A stretch of DNA of 33,365 nucleotides. Source: Myxococcales bacterium. GTDB taxonomy: Bacteria; Myxococcota_A; Polyangia; Polyangiales; Polyangiaceae. The position numbers were made by a program, and so were the translations under genes. The stretch spans positions 22,958 through 56,322 of the forward strand of contig JAGQJA010000143.1 of NCBI GenBank assembly GCA_020430845.1. Reading direction: 5' to 3'. Numbering within the stretch: position 1 is the first letter of the stretch; each line of letters opens with the position of its first letter. The notes beneath the pieces were generated by a model that was given only the letters and a program-made list of their open reading frames with translations, was not told the DNA's origin and made no database searches. Below are positions 1-8,244 of the stretch, in pieces.

Positions 1-1513
1 CTGGGGCGGCATGATCAACGGCCTCTTCACGCTACGCGGCGCGTGGGACAAGCTGCGCGAGGATCCGGTCCTCAAGTTCTTCGCCGCCGGCGTGACGTTC
101 TACGGCATGGCCACGTTCGAGGGCCCGCTGCTCTCGATCAAGAGCGTGAGCGCGCTCGCCCATTACACGGACTGGATCATCGGCCACGTGCACTCCGGCG
201 CGCTCGGCTGGAACGGGTTCATGGCGGCCGGGATGTTCTACTTCTTGGTGCCCAAGCTCTACGGGCGAAAGCTCTACTCGCCGCGCCTGGCGAACATGCA
301 CTTCTACGTCGGCACGTTCGGCATCATCCTCTACATGGCGTCGATGTGGGTCGCGGGTATCACCCAGGGCCTCATGTGGCGCGCGACGAACGCCGACGGC
401 TCACTCACGTACGAGTCGTTCGTCGAGACGCTGCTCGCGCTCCAGCCCATGTACTGGACGCGCCTCGTGGGCGGCACGCTCTACCTCGTGGGCATGATCG
501 TCATGCTCTACAACCTCCTCATGACGGCGCGGGGCGCTCGCGCCACCGACGGCGTCGTCGACGTCGTCGTCGAGCGTGACCTCGTCCCGGCGGTCCCGTG
601 GCGGACGATCGTGCTCGGCAAGCCCGTCGTCCTCACGCTGGTGGTCGGCGTCCTGGTGGGAGCCACCGCGGTCGTCAACGGGTACGCCGGGACGCTCTTC
701 GCGCTGACCGCGGTGACCGTGGCGACGCTCGGTGCGGTGGGCGCGTCGTTCGCGCAAGAGGACGGCAAGACGTCGTGGCACCGCCTGCTCGAGGGTCGGG
801 CGCTGCTCTTCACCGCCCTCACGGCGATCGCCGTCCTCATCGGCGGCATCTGCGAGCTCATCCCCGTCTTGACCATCAAGCCGGCCGAGGTCGCGAACGC
901 GAGCGACATCCAGCCGTACCGCGCCCTCGAGGTCGAGGGCCGCGACGTCTACCTGCGCGAGGGTTGCTACACGTGCCACTCGCAGATGATCCGGCCCATG
1001 GTGCACGAGACCAAGCGCTACGGCGACGTCTCGACGATGGCCGATTCTATGTATGACCATCCATTTCAGTGGGGGTCGAAGCGCACCGGACCCGACCTCT
1101 CGCGCGAGGGCATCCGCAACCCCAGCGTGCTCTGGCACTACCAGCACATGCGCGACCCGCGCGCCGTCTCGCCGGGCTCGAACATGCCGCCCTACGAGCA
1201 CATGGCCACCTCGCGCGTCGACTTCGCCGACATCCCCGCCAAGATGCGCGCGCTGCGCTCGGTCGGCGTGCCGTACACCGCCGCGCAGATCCACGAGGCC
1301 CAGGCCGACGCGCAGGCGCAGGCCGACGGCATCGTGGCCGAGCTCAAGGCGGCGGGCGCGGGCGACGCACAGCCCGACACGCAGCTCGTCGCGCTCATCT
1401 CGTACCTGATGAGGCTCGGCAAGGTCGGCCCGGCGCCCAAGCCGGCCCCGGCGGTCGCGGCCAGCAAGCCCGAGGTCGCGCCGGTCGGCGCGCCCCACGA
1501 AGGAGGACACTGA
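1..1513 (+). CDS. ccoNO: cbb3-type cytochrome c oxidase, fused subunits I and II (CcoN-CcoO), 5' partial
   Basis: This is the C-terminal part of the haem-copper oxidase subunit I fused in frame to subunit II, both in the inner membrane. The frame is open from base 2 (Trp-Gly-Gly before the first Met at 11), so the gene starts upstream. Residues 1-180 (counted from that Met) are CcoN: MINGLFTLRGAWDKLR and GHVHSGALGW, whose two His (59 and 61) are the haem ligands of the family. Residues about 200-285 are hydrophobic and join the two parts. CcoO follows, with a c-haem site C319-Y-T-C322-H323, the conserved DHPFQWGSKRTGPDL block and probable axial Met392 in SNMPPYEH. The last 30 residues are Pro/Ala rich. 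No stop separates the two parts, so one polypeptide carries both. Fused CcoNO is known in other phyla such as Bacteroidetes. Codons at 1043-1069 are unusually AT-rich. Confidence 0.95.
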   Translation, partial: WGGMINGLFTLRGAWDKLREDPVLKFFAAGVTFYGMATFEGPLLSIKSVSALAHYTDWIIGHVHSGALGWNGFMAAGMFYFLVPKLYGRKLYSPRLANMHFYVGTFGIILYMASMWVAGITQGLMWRATNADGSLTYESFVETLLALQPMYWTRLVGGTLYLVGMIVMLYNLLMTARGARATDGVVDVVVERDLVPAVPWRTIVLGKPVVLTLVVGVLVGATAVVNGYAGTLFALTAVTVATLGAVGASFAQEDGKTSWHRLLEGRALLFTALTAIAVLIGGICELIPVLTIKPAEVANASDIQPYRALEVEGRDVYLREGCYTCHSQMIRPMVHETKRYGDVSTMADSMYDHPFQWGSKRTGPDLSREGIRNPSVLWHYQHMRDPRAVSPGSNMPPYEHMATSRVDFADIPAKMRALRSVGVPYTAAQIHEAQADAQAQADGIVAELKAAGAGDAQPDTQLVALISYLMRLGKVGPAPKPAPAVAASKPEVAPVGAPHEGGH

Positions 1514-1515
1514 TC

Positions 1516-1704
1516 ATGCTCCGCGAGCTGCTCTCCAAGAGCCCCCTCACCGCGATCCCCATGGGGACGCTGCTCCTGTTCATCATCCTGTTCGTCGTCC
1601 TCGTGATCGCCGTCTACGGACGGCGCGCCGCCGCGTGGGACCCCATCGCGCACCTGGCGCTCGAGGGAGAGGACGACGCGCTTCCCAAGGAGGACCCGCG
1701 ATGA
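1516..1704 (+). CDS. ccoQ: CcoQ-like small cbb3 oxidase subunit
   Basis: A 62-residue protein with one membrane segment (about residues 15-35, GTLLLFIILFVVLVIAVYG) followed by a basic stretch and an acidic tail. Size, topology and position between ccoNO and ccoP match CcoQ/FixQ, which stabilises the oxidase; sequence similarity in this family is low, so context carries much of the call. The start ATG lies 2 bases after the ccoNO stop and is preceded by AGGAGG at 1501-1506. Its stop overlaps the next start as ATGA at 1701-1704, indicating translational coupling. Confidence 0.75.
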   Translation: MLRELLSKSPLTAIPMGTLLLFIILFVVLVIAVYGRRAAAWDPIAHLALEGEDDALPKEDPR

Positions 1705-2270
1705 GCGCCAAGCACGACCACGAGGCCGAGCCCGTCGTCCACGAGTACGACGGCATCCAAGAGTGCGACAACAGCCTCCCCAACTGGTGGCTGGCCACGT
1801 TCGCGGCGACGATCATCTTCGGCGGGCTCTACTGGTTCCACTACGAGGCGTTTCACTTCGGTGAGTCGCCCAACGAGGTGTACCAGACCGAGCTCGACCA
1901 GCGCGCGGCGGCCGAAGCCGAGAAGATCAAGAAGGCGGGCGCGATCACGCCCGAGGCGCTCGTCAGCTTGTCGAAGGACAAGGGGACCGTCGCGACCGGC
2001 CAGGACATCTTCAAGAAGAACTGCGTGCAGTGTCACCGCGAGGACGCGGGCGGCAACGTCGGCCCCAACCTCACCGACAACGCGTGGCTCCACGGCGGCT
2101 CGCCCGACGCCATCTTCAAGACGGTGTCCCAGGGCGTGCCGGCCAAGGGCATGCAGCCCTGGCAGCCGCAGCTCGGCGTCGAGCGCACGATGGCGGTGGT
2201 CGCCTACGTGCTCACCCTCAAGAACACCAACGTACCCGGGGGGAAGGCGCCGCAAGGGACCGTCGAGTGA
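1701..2270 (+). CDS. ccoP: cbb3 oxidase subunit III (CcoP), mono-haem form
   Basis: A 189-residue membrane-anchored cytochrome c that passes electrons to the oxidase core. An acidic N-terminal segment with the CcoP-type pattern YDGIQECDNSLPNWW precedes one transmembrane helix (about 29-47). A periplasmic domain follows with a single haem site C108-V-Q-C111-H112 and likely axial Met151 in AKGMQPW. Classical proteobacterial CcoP is about 300 residues with two CxxCH sites; here only one exists and the protein is correspondingly short. The ATG at 1701 overlaps the ccoQ stop, and its own stop overlaps the ccoG GTG (GTGA at 2267-2270). Confidence 0.92.
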   Translation: MSAKHDHEAEPVVHEYDGIQECDNSLPNWWLATFAATIIFGGLYWFHYEAFHFGESPNEVYQTELDQRAAAEAEKIKKAGAITPEALVSLSKDKGTVATGQDIFKKNCVQCHREDAGGNVGPNLTDNAWLHGGSPDAIFKTVSQGVPAKGMQPWQPQLGVERTMAVVAYVLTLKNTNVPGGKAPQGTVE

Positions 2271-3691
2271 GCGAGCCAGCACGAAAGCACCTCCCGCTCC
2301 TCGAGGACGACGCCCGCTACGCGCGGCGCTCGTCGCTGCGCAAGGACGGCTCGCGCGTCAAGGTTGTGCCCGCCGACGTGCGCGGGCGCTTCCAGACGGC
2401 GCGCAAGGCCGTGTTCGCGCTGCTCATCGTGGTGTGGGCGGCGCTGCCGTGGATCCAGATCGGCGGGCACCCATCGGTGCAGCTCGACGTCGCCGCGCGC
2501 CGCTTCTACCTGTTCGGCAAGGTCTTCAACGCGCAGGACACGTGGCTCGTCTTCTTCTTGCTGACCGGCGCCGTCTTCGCCTTGCTCTACGTGACGGCGC
2601 TCGCGGGTCGCGTGTGGTGCGGGTGGGCGTGCCCGCAGACCGTCTTCCTCGAGGGCATCTTTCGCCCGATCGAGCGGCTCATCGGCGGGACCCGCGAGAA
2701 GCGCCTTCGGCGCGCGGCCGGCCCGTGGAACGCCGAGCGTGTGCTGCGCGGTGGCGCCATCCGGCTCTTCTGGCTCGTGGCGGCGCTCTTCGTCGCGCAC
2801 GTGTTCCTCGGCTACTTCGTCTCGCTCCCGCGGCTCTTCGTGATGGTGCGCGAGAAGCCGAGCGAGAACTACGAGCCGTTTCTCTGGATGGTCGCGCTCA
2901 CGGTCCTCTTCTACATCGACTTCTCTTGGTTCCGTGAGCAGCTCTGCCTGGTCGTGTGCCCGTACGGTCGCATGCAATCGGTGCTCTTCGACTCCGACAC
3001 GTTGGTCGTGGGCTACGACGAGACGCGCGGTGAGCCGAGGGCCAAGGGAAAGGCCAAGGCCGAGGGCAAGGGCGACTGCGTCGACTGCAACCGTTGCGTC
3101 GTCGTGTGCCCCACGGGCATCGACATCCGCAACGGCATCCAGGTCGACTGCATCGCGTGCACGCAGTGCATCGACGCCTGCGACGCGATCATGGACAAGC
3201 TCGAGCGGCCGCGCGGCCTCATCCGCTACGACTCGCTCGCGGGCCTGCAGCACAAGCCCAAGCGCATCTTGCGTCCGCGCATCTACTTCTACACGGCGCT
3301 GATGTGCGTCGGCGCCGCGGTCGCCACCTTCGCGTTCAGCAAGCGCACGTCGTTCGAGGCGAACCTGCTCCGCCTCCCGGGCGCGCCGTACGTCGTCGAA
3401 GACGGCAAGGTGCGGAACTCGTTCGAGATCCACCTCGTGAACAAGCGCGGCGAGACCACCACCTTCGTCATCGAGCCGGTCGAGAGCCCCAACGTGGAGC
3501 TCGTGACGCCCACGTCGCGCGTCGAGCTCGGATCGTTCGAGAGCCGACGCATCCCCATCTTCGCCGTGCAGCCGCAGGCACACGCGGCCTCGAAGATGCT
3601 CACGGTGCGCATCCGCGCGGTGGGAGGCCCCGAGGAGGTGGCGCGCGAGGTCAAGGCGCTGCTGCTCGCGCCGTCGGGGGGACACACGTGA
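2267..3691 (+). CDS. ccoG: cbb3 oxidase assembly protein CcoG (RdxA/FixG family)
   Basis: A 474-residue polyferredoxin-like membrane protein needed for copper delivery or maturation of cbb3 oxidase in characterised species. It shows several membrane helices, the family signature RVWCGWACPQTVF, and two ferredoxin clusters in CVDCNRCVVVCPTGID and CIACTQCIDAC. A C-terminal Ig-like periplasmic domain (about residues 385-474) follows the last helix. The GTG at 2267 is chosen because it overlaps the ccoP stop in GTGA and gives the usual N-terminus; the next gene begins in the same manner. CcoH, CcoI and CcoS are not in the window and may lie upstream or elsewhere. Confidence 0.94.
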   Translation: MSEPARKHLPLLEDDARYARRSSLRKDGSRVKVVPADVRGRFQTARKAVFALLIVVWAALPWIQIGGHPSVQLDVAARRFYLFGKVFNAQDTWLVFFLLTGAVFALLYVTALAGRVWCGWACPQTVFLEGIFRPIERLIGGTREKRLRRAAGPWNAERVLRGGAIRLFWLVAALFVAHVFLGYFVSLPRLFVMVREKPSENYEPFLWMVALTVLFYIDFSWFREQLCLVVCPYGRMQSVLFDSDTLVVGYDETRGEPRAKGKAKAEGKGDCVDCNRCVVVCPTGIDIRNGIQVDCIACTQCIDACDAIMDKLERPRGLIRYDSLAGLQHKPKRILRPRIYFYTALMCVGAAVATFAFSKRTSFEANLLRLPGAPYVVEDGKVRNSFEIHLVNKRGETTTFVIEPVESPNVELVTPTSRVELGSFESRRIPIFAVQPQAHAASKMLTVRIRAVGGPEEVAREVKALLLAPSGGHT

Positions 3692-4458
3692 GCGCGGAGC
3701 TCGCCGCCGCGGCGCTGGGCATGGGGCTCGTGGGGAGCCTGCACTGCGTCGCCATGTGCGGCGGCGTGTCGGCCACGCTCTGCGGCGCCGGCGGCGCGTG
3801 CGAGCGCCCCCGCGATCGACTGCCGCGCAGGGTCGGCTACGCGGCCGCGTACAACCTGGGGCGCGTGCTCACGTATGTCGCGCTCGGCGCGCTCTTCGGC
3901 GGCTGGGCGTCGCTCGGGCTCGAGATCGCGCCCGGGCTCCCCGTGCGGACCGGGCTGCGCGTCGTCGCCGCGTTGGCCGTGCTGGCCGTCGCGCTCCACC
4001 TCGCGGGCGTCTTCCCCGCGTACAAGGTGGTCGAGCGCCTCGGCGTGCCGCTCTGGTCTCGCGTCGCGCCGCTCGCGCGGCGTCTCTTGCGCGAGCCGAC
4101 ACCCGCGCGCGCGCTCGCCCTCGGCGCCGTGTGGGGCCTCATCCCCTGCGGGCTGCTCTACGGCACGCTCTTCGTGGCCGCCGGAGCCGGCAGCGCGGCC
4201 GGCGGCGCGGTCGTGATGGCCGCGTTCGGGTTGGGCACGTTGCCGGCGCTCGGCTCGATCGGCGCGTTCGCGAGCAGCGTGGGGTCGTGGCTCGCGCGCG
4301 CGTGGGTGAGGCGCACGGCGGGCGTCGTGCTCGGCGGTCTCGCCACGTGGAGCCTGCTCGCCGCGCTCGCGGGCTCCGGCGTCATCGACGGCGCGTACGT
4401 CGGCCTCGGCCCGGCGCACGCGTGCTGTGGAGCGGGGAGCCCGCACGCGCACCGCTGA
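3688..4458 (+). CDS. SafE/TauE-like (DsbD_2 family) membrane protein of the cbb3 operon
   Basis: A 256-residue integral membrane protein with about six helices. The N-terminus (LGMGLVGSLHCVAMCGG) and the mid-protein WGLIPCGLLYGTLFVA carry the paired Cys-containing hairpins typical of the sulfite exporter TauE/SafE or DsbD_2 family; proteins of this type often accompany ccoG and are linked to copper handling for cbb3 assembly. The C-terminus is short with GPAHACCGAG and HAHR, possible metal ligands. The GTG start overlaps the ccoG stop (GTGA, 3688-3691), so this is the last gene of the coupled run. The transported substrate cannot be read from sequence. Confidence 0.85.
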   Translation: MSAELAAAALGMGLVGSLHCVAMCGGVSATLCGAGGACERPRDRLPRRVGYAAAYNLGRVLTYVALGALFGGWASLGLEIAPGLPVRTGLRVVAALAVLAVALHLAGVFPAYKVVERLGVPLWSRVAPLARRLLREPTPARALALGAVWGLIPCGLLYGTLFVAAGAGSAAGGAVVMAAFGLGTLPALGSIGAFASSVGSWLARAWVRRTAGVVLGGLATWSLLAALAGSGVIDGAYVGLGPAHACCGAGSPHAHR

Positions 4459-4487
4459 GCGCGCTCGCCGTTCGAGAGAGACGCTCA
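4456..4487. terminator. Inverted repeat at convergent gene ends (SafE-like and speA)
   Basis: TGAGCG at 4456-4461 is complementary to CGCTCA at 4482-4487 with a 20-nt spacer that also contains GAGCGCGCTC. Each arm contains the stop codon of one of the two facing genes. There is no T-run; a bidirectional terminator role is inferred from position. Confidence 0.35.
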
Positions 4488-6524
4488 GGCCTCTTCGCCG
4501 TCGCCGCCGCTCAGGTAGGTGTACTCGCCGAGGCTCTCTTCGTAGTGGCGCATGAGGATGCGCATCTGCTGGAGCGTGATCTGGCCCTTCTTGAGGGCGC
4601 GCTCGGCCTGCTGGCGCACGCGCTCGACCATCGACTCCGGCGAGTACTGCACGTAGTGGAGCACCTCGGCCACGCTGTCGCCCTTGACGACGTGCGCGAC
4701 GTGATAGCCCTCTTCGCCCAAGCGCACGTGCACGGCGTTGGTGTCGCCGAACAGGTTGTGCATGTCACCCAAGATCTCTTGGTAGGCGCCGTTGAGGAAG
4801 AGCCCGAAGTAGTACGGGTGGCTCGGCTCGTACGCGTGCACCTCGAGCACCGGCTTGACGTCCTCGCGATCGATGAAGTGATCGATCGCGCCGTCGGAGT
4901 CGCACGTGAGGTCGGCGAGCGTGGCACGCTCGGTCGGCTCCTCGTCGAGCCGGTGGATCGGCATGATCGGGAAGAGCTGGTCGATGGCCCACGTGTCGGG
5001 CGCCGACTGGAAGACGGAGAAGTTGCAGTAGTAGATGCTGGCGAGCACCTTCTCGAGGTTGCGCAGCTCGTCGGGCACGTAGCGCATGCGGCGCACGTTG
5101 TTCAGGATCTTCTCGCAGCAGTTCCAGAACAGGCGCTCGGCGTAGGCGCGATCGCGCAGCGAGAGGTAGCCGAACTTGAAGAGGCTCTGCGCCTCTTCCT
5201 TGGCCTGGCTCGCGTCGTGGAACGACTCCTGGACGTTCTTGGGCACGATGCCGCGCCACGTGTCGTAGAGGTTGCGGATGACGCGGTGCTGGTTGGGCCG
5301 CGGCTCGTTGGGCGCGCCGAAGCGCACCTCGTTGGTGCCCACGATCTCGAACACGAGCACGGACTGGTGCGCGCAGATGGCGCGGCCGCTCTCGGTCACG
5401 ATCGTCGGGACAGGGATCGACGCCTTGTTGCACGCCTCTTGGATCGAGGCGACGACGTCGTACGCGTACTCTTGGATGTTGTAGTTCTTCGACGCGTGGA
5501 AGTCGGTCTTCGAGCCGTCGTAGTCGACGGCGAGCCCGCCGCCCACGTCGAGGTAGCGCATGTTGGCGCCCATCTTCGCCAGCTCGACGAAGATGTTGGC
5601 GGCCTCGCTCATGGCGTTCTTGATGGGGATGATCGACGAGACCTGGCTGCCGATGTGGAAGTGCAGCAGCTTGAGCGAGTCGAGCAAGCCGCGCTCGGCC
5701 AGACGATCGACGACTTCGACGATCTCGGCGCTCGTGAGCCCGAACTTGGCCCGATCGCCGGCGGAGTCGGCCCACCGCCCCACGCCCTTGGCCGTGAGCT
5801 TGGCGCGCACGCCGAGCGACGGCGCGATGCCGAGCTTCTCGGAGGCGGCGAGCACGTAGTCGAGCTCCTCGATGCGCTCGAGCGTGACGATGACCTCTTT
5901 GTCGAAGCGCTGCGCGAGGAGCGCCGTCTCGATGTACTTGGTGTCCTTGTAACCGTTGCAGAGGATGAGCCCGCCGGCCTCGTTCATGTTCGCCAGCGCG
6001 ATCAGCAGCTCGGGCTTGGAGCCGGCTTCGAGGCCGAAGCTCCATGGACGGCCGAACTCGATCACCTCTTCGACGATGTGGCGCTGCTGGTTGACCTTGA
6101 CGGGATAGACGCCGCGGTAGATGCCAGGATAGTTGTACTCTGCAATGGCCTTGGCGAAGCACTCGTTGAGGCGACGGATCCGGTCGGCCAAGATGTCGGA
6201 GAAGCGGATGAGCAGCGGCAGCTCGAGGCCGCGCGCCTTGAGGTCCTGCGACAGCTCGAAGAGGTCGATCGTGCGCTCGGGCTCCTCGGGGTTGGGGCGC
6301 ACCTCGACGTGACCGGCCGCGTTGACCGTGAAGTACGGCTCGCCCCACCCGCGGATCTGATAGAGCTCGATGCTCTTCTCCACGCTCCAGAGGGGCAAGG
6401 CCTCCGAGGGCGCGGCGGCGGGGACGGGCGGCGCGGACGCCCCGTTCACGTGACCGACCTCGGTCGGATCGGCGTCGTTGGCGGGCTTGACTTCGCTCTG
6501 GCTCACGGCGCCAGCATACGACAT
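4485..6524 (-). CDS. speA: Biosynthetic arginine decarboxylase
   Basis: A 679-residue cytoplasmic PLP enzyme that converts arginine to agmatine and CO2, the first step of the agmatine route to putrescine. The fold-III PLP lysine is K143 in GVYPVKVNQQ; further family blocks are DVGGGLAVDYDGS, SGRAICAHQS, the CDSDG motif and the C-terminal QMRILMRHYEESL. The length is normal for SpeA. The N-terminal 40 residues are an Ala/Pro-rich extension; the ATG at 6524 is the first start, but the GTG seven codons in is also possible because no clear ribosome site precedes either. The gene is divergent from the protease gene. An AT-rich codon patch lies at 6121-6147. Confidence 0.95.
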   Translation of the reverse strand: MSYAGAVSQSEVKPANDADPTEVGHVNGASAPPVPAAAPSEALPLWSVEKSIELYQIRGWGEPYFTVNAAGHVEVRPNPEEPERTIDLFELSQDLKARGLELPLLIRFSDILADRIRRLNECFAKAIAEYNYPGIYRGVYPVKVNQQRHIVEEVIEFGRPWSFGLEAGSKPELLIALANMNEAGGLILCNGYKDTKYIETALLAQRFDKEVIVTLERIEELDYVLAASEKLGIAPSLGVRAKLTAKGVGRWADSAGDRAKFGLTSAEIVEVVDRLAERGLLDSLKLLHFHIGSQVSSIIPIKNAMSEAANIFVELAKMGANMRYLDVGGGLAVDYDGSKTDFHASKNYNIQEYAYDVVASIQEACNKASIPVPTIVTESGRAICAHQSVLVFEIVGTNEVRFGAPNEPRPNQHRVIRNLYDTWRGIVPKNVQESFHDASQAKEEAQSLFKFGYLSLRDRAYAERLFWNCCEKILNNVRRMRYVPDELRNLEKVLASIYYCNFSVFQSAPDTWAIDQLFPIMPIHRLDEEPTERATLADLTCDSDGAIDHFIDREDVKPVLEVHAYEPSHPYYFGLFLNGAYQEILGDMHNLFGDTNAVHVRLGEEGYHVAHVVKGDSVAEVLHYVQYSPESMVERVRQQAERALKKGQITLQQMRILMRHYEESLGEYTYLSGGDGEEA

Positions 6525-6638
6525 ACGGCGCCAGGGCCCTCACAGTGTTCGCACACGACGCGCGTGTTCAGCGGTGCGGCGAGGGGCGCGCGTGGCTCGG
6601 CGTTTCGTTTCGGTGTCATCCGCGTTACGAAAGGGCGC

Positions 6639-7406
6639 ATGAGGAGGGTCTTCGCGGCGGCGCTGGCGGCGTGGGGCGTCGCGAGCGGATGCACGGGGCG
6701 AGGCGGCACGTCGGCGGCGGACGGAGCGGGGAGCGTCCACTATTGCCGCGACGCCGCGCTCGCCCCCGGACGCGCCGGCCTCGCCTCGGAGGTCGAGGCG
6801 GCCGTCGCGGTGATGGGATTCGGCCCCGACGGTGACTCCTTCTTGTGCTCCGGCGTCGTCGTAGGGCCCACCAAGGTGCTGACGGCGCGCCACTGCCTCG
6901 ACGATCGCGAGGACTGGGAGGTGCTGGTGTTCTTCGGGGCCGACGCCGCGGGAGATCTCGACCCCGAATCCGTCGGCGTCGCCGAGCGCGCGCTGCACCC
7001 CACGCGCGACCTCGCGGTCGTCACGCTGGAGGAGCCGACCGACGTGACGCCGGTCGCCTGGACGGGGGCCGAGTCGATCGGCGCCGGCGCCTCCGTGCTC
7101 GGCGTGGGGTACGGCGCACCCGTCGGAGAGGCGACGCGGTGCCTGCGGGCCGAAGCGAGCGGCACGAGCGCGGCCTACGCGCGGGGCGCCCCGACGCTCG
7201 ACGTGCGGCTCGGCGACGACCTCCTCTGCGAAGGGGACTCGGGCGGGCCGTTGCTCGTCGAGCGGGGCGATGAGCTCTTCGTCGCGGGCGTCCTCGCGAC
7301 GTCGCTCCGACCGGAGGGCGAGGAGTGCAGCGCGCAGGTCACGTTCGCGGCCCTGTCGGCCGACGACGCGTGGACCGTCGCCACGATCGGGCCCCCTGGC
7401 GACTGA
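6639..7406 (+). CDS. Trypsin-like serine protease, predicted lipoprotein
   Basis: A 255-residue S1-family protease. A signal peptide ends in VASGC (Cys18), so the mature protein is probably lipid-anchored. The catalytic triad is visible: H85 in LTARHC, D124 in HPTRDLAVV, and S201 in CEGDSGGPLL. The ATG at 6639 follows AAAGGG (6630-6635), a fair ribosome site, and gives a proper signal peptide; the open frame extends far upstream but that part is antisense to speA. The substrate is unknown. The convergent neighbour is the lipoprotein ending at 7431. Confidence 0.9.
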   Translation: MRRVFAAALAAWGVASGCTGRGGTSAADGAGSVHYCRDAALAPGRAGLASEVEAAVAVMGFGPDGDSFLCSGVVVGPTKVLTARHCLDDREDWEVLVFFGADAAGDLDPESVGVAERALHPTRDLAVVTLEEPTDVTPVAWTGAESIGAGASVLGVGYGAPVGEATRCLRAEASGTSAAYARGAPTLDVRLGDDLLCEGDSGGPLLVERGDELFVAGVLATSLRPEGEECSAQVTFAALSADDAWTVATIGPPGD

Positions 7407-7430
7407 CGCGCCGGTGCGCTCCGTGCACGC

Positions 7431-8177
7431 TCAGCGACACGCCTCGACGCGGAGGTCGTCCATCTCGACGGTGAGCTTGGAGCCGTTCGTCGTCGACGAG
7501 AACCGCACGATGCCGCATTCGAGCAGCAGCGAGCTCGGCGCCTCCGTGGGCAGCGGTCCGACGCTCACGTTGCCGAACGGGCCGACCGTGCTCTCGGCGT
7601 AGACCCCGTCGGGGCTCAGAGACAGCTTGACCATCACGCTCCCTGCGACCGCCCCTGCCACGGTGCCGAGCGCCGCGGGCGCAGGTCCGGGCCCGCCGTC
7701 TGCCAGGTCGAGATCCGCGTAGAGCTTGGGCTCCTCGTAGTAGAGCTTGTAGGCCGCACCTCCCGCGGACGCGCGGAGCGTGAGGCCGCAGCCGAGCACG
7801 CTCCCGCCCTTTCCGGCGGTCACGTCGATCGAGTACGACACGGTCACGGTGCGCGTGCCGGGTGCCAAGTCGAGCGGCTTGACGAAGTACGCCGACGTGC
7901 GGCCGGGGCCGTCGGTCGCGCTCGCGACGAGCTTGCCATCGGTGGCGAACGTGCTGTTCCCCGCCTTCTGCACGTCGAAGGTCTCGGCCGCGTCGAACGA
8001 TGTCGCGTAGAGCACTTGGCACGGACCGGCGTCGGCGGGGGCCGCGTCGGACGACGCGTCTTCGGAGGTCGCGGCGTCGGCGCCCTGGGGTGCCGCGGGC
8101 GCAGAGGAGAACGACCCGCAGTGCGCGAGCGAAGCCAGAGCCAGCAGGACTGTCACCACACCGAGCCGACGACCCAC
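7431..8177 (-). CDS. Predicted lipoprotein with LamG-like beta-sandwich domain
   Basis: A protein of 248 residues with a lipoprotein signal (GRRLGVVTVLLALASLAHC, lipidated Cys20), an Ala/Asp-rich linker and a domain with CQVLYATSFD at its start and DDLRVEACR at its end. This pattern of alternating strands resembles concanavalin-like/LamG domains of myxobacterial surface proteins. The GTG at 8177 is preferred because TACGAT (8189-8184) lies exactly 6 bp upstream; GTG 8183 and ATG 8246 are in frame alternatives. It resembles the lipoprotein at 19242-19991: both have C-G-[SA]-F-S-S-[AT]-P-A after the lipobox. No function is recognised. Confidence 0.75.
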   Translation of the reverse strand: MGRRLGVVTVLLALASLAHCGSFSSAPAAPQGADAATSEDASSDAAPADAGPCQVLYATSFDAAETFDVQKAGNSTFATDGKLVASATDGPGRTSAYFVKPLDLAPGTRTVTVSYSIDVTAGKGGSVLGCGLTLRASAGGAAYKLYYEEPKLYADLDLADGGPGPAPAALGTVAGAVAGSVMVKLSLSPDGVYAESTVGPFGNVSVGPLPTEAPSSLLLECGIVRFSSTTNGSKLTVEMDDLRVEACR

Positions 8178-8244
8178 CCCCACATCGTAGTGCGCAGGCG
8201 CCGGCGCGGCGTCACGAAATCGCCGGGCCGCGCGACGCCGATGC

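Noticed and set aside
3688-4458. Assignment as CcoH or CcoI
   Set aside because: It lacks the single-helix FixH layout and any P-type ATPase motif; the paired Cys hairpins point to the SafE/DsbD_2 family.
3756-6638. Long plus-strand open frame continuous with the protease gene
   Set aside because: It is antisense to speA and the SafE-like gene; the composition is Arg/Val/Glu-rich as expected for shadows of GC-rich genes. Only the part from ATG 6639 has a signal peptide and protease motifs.
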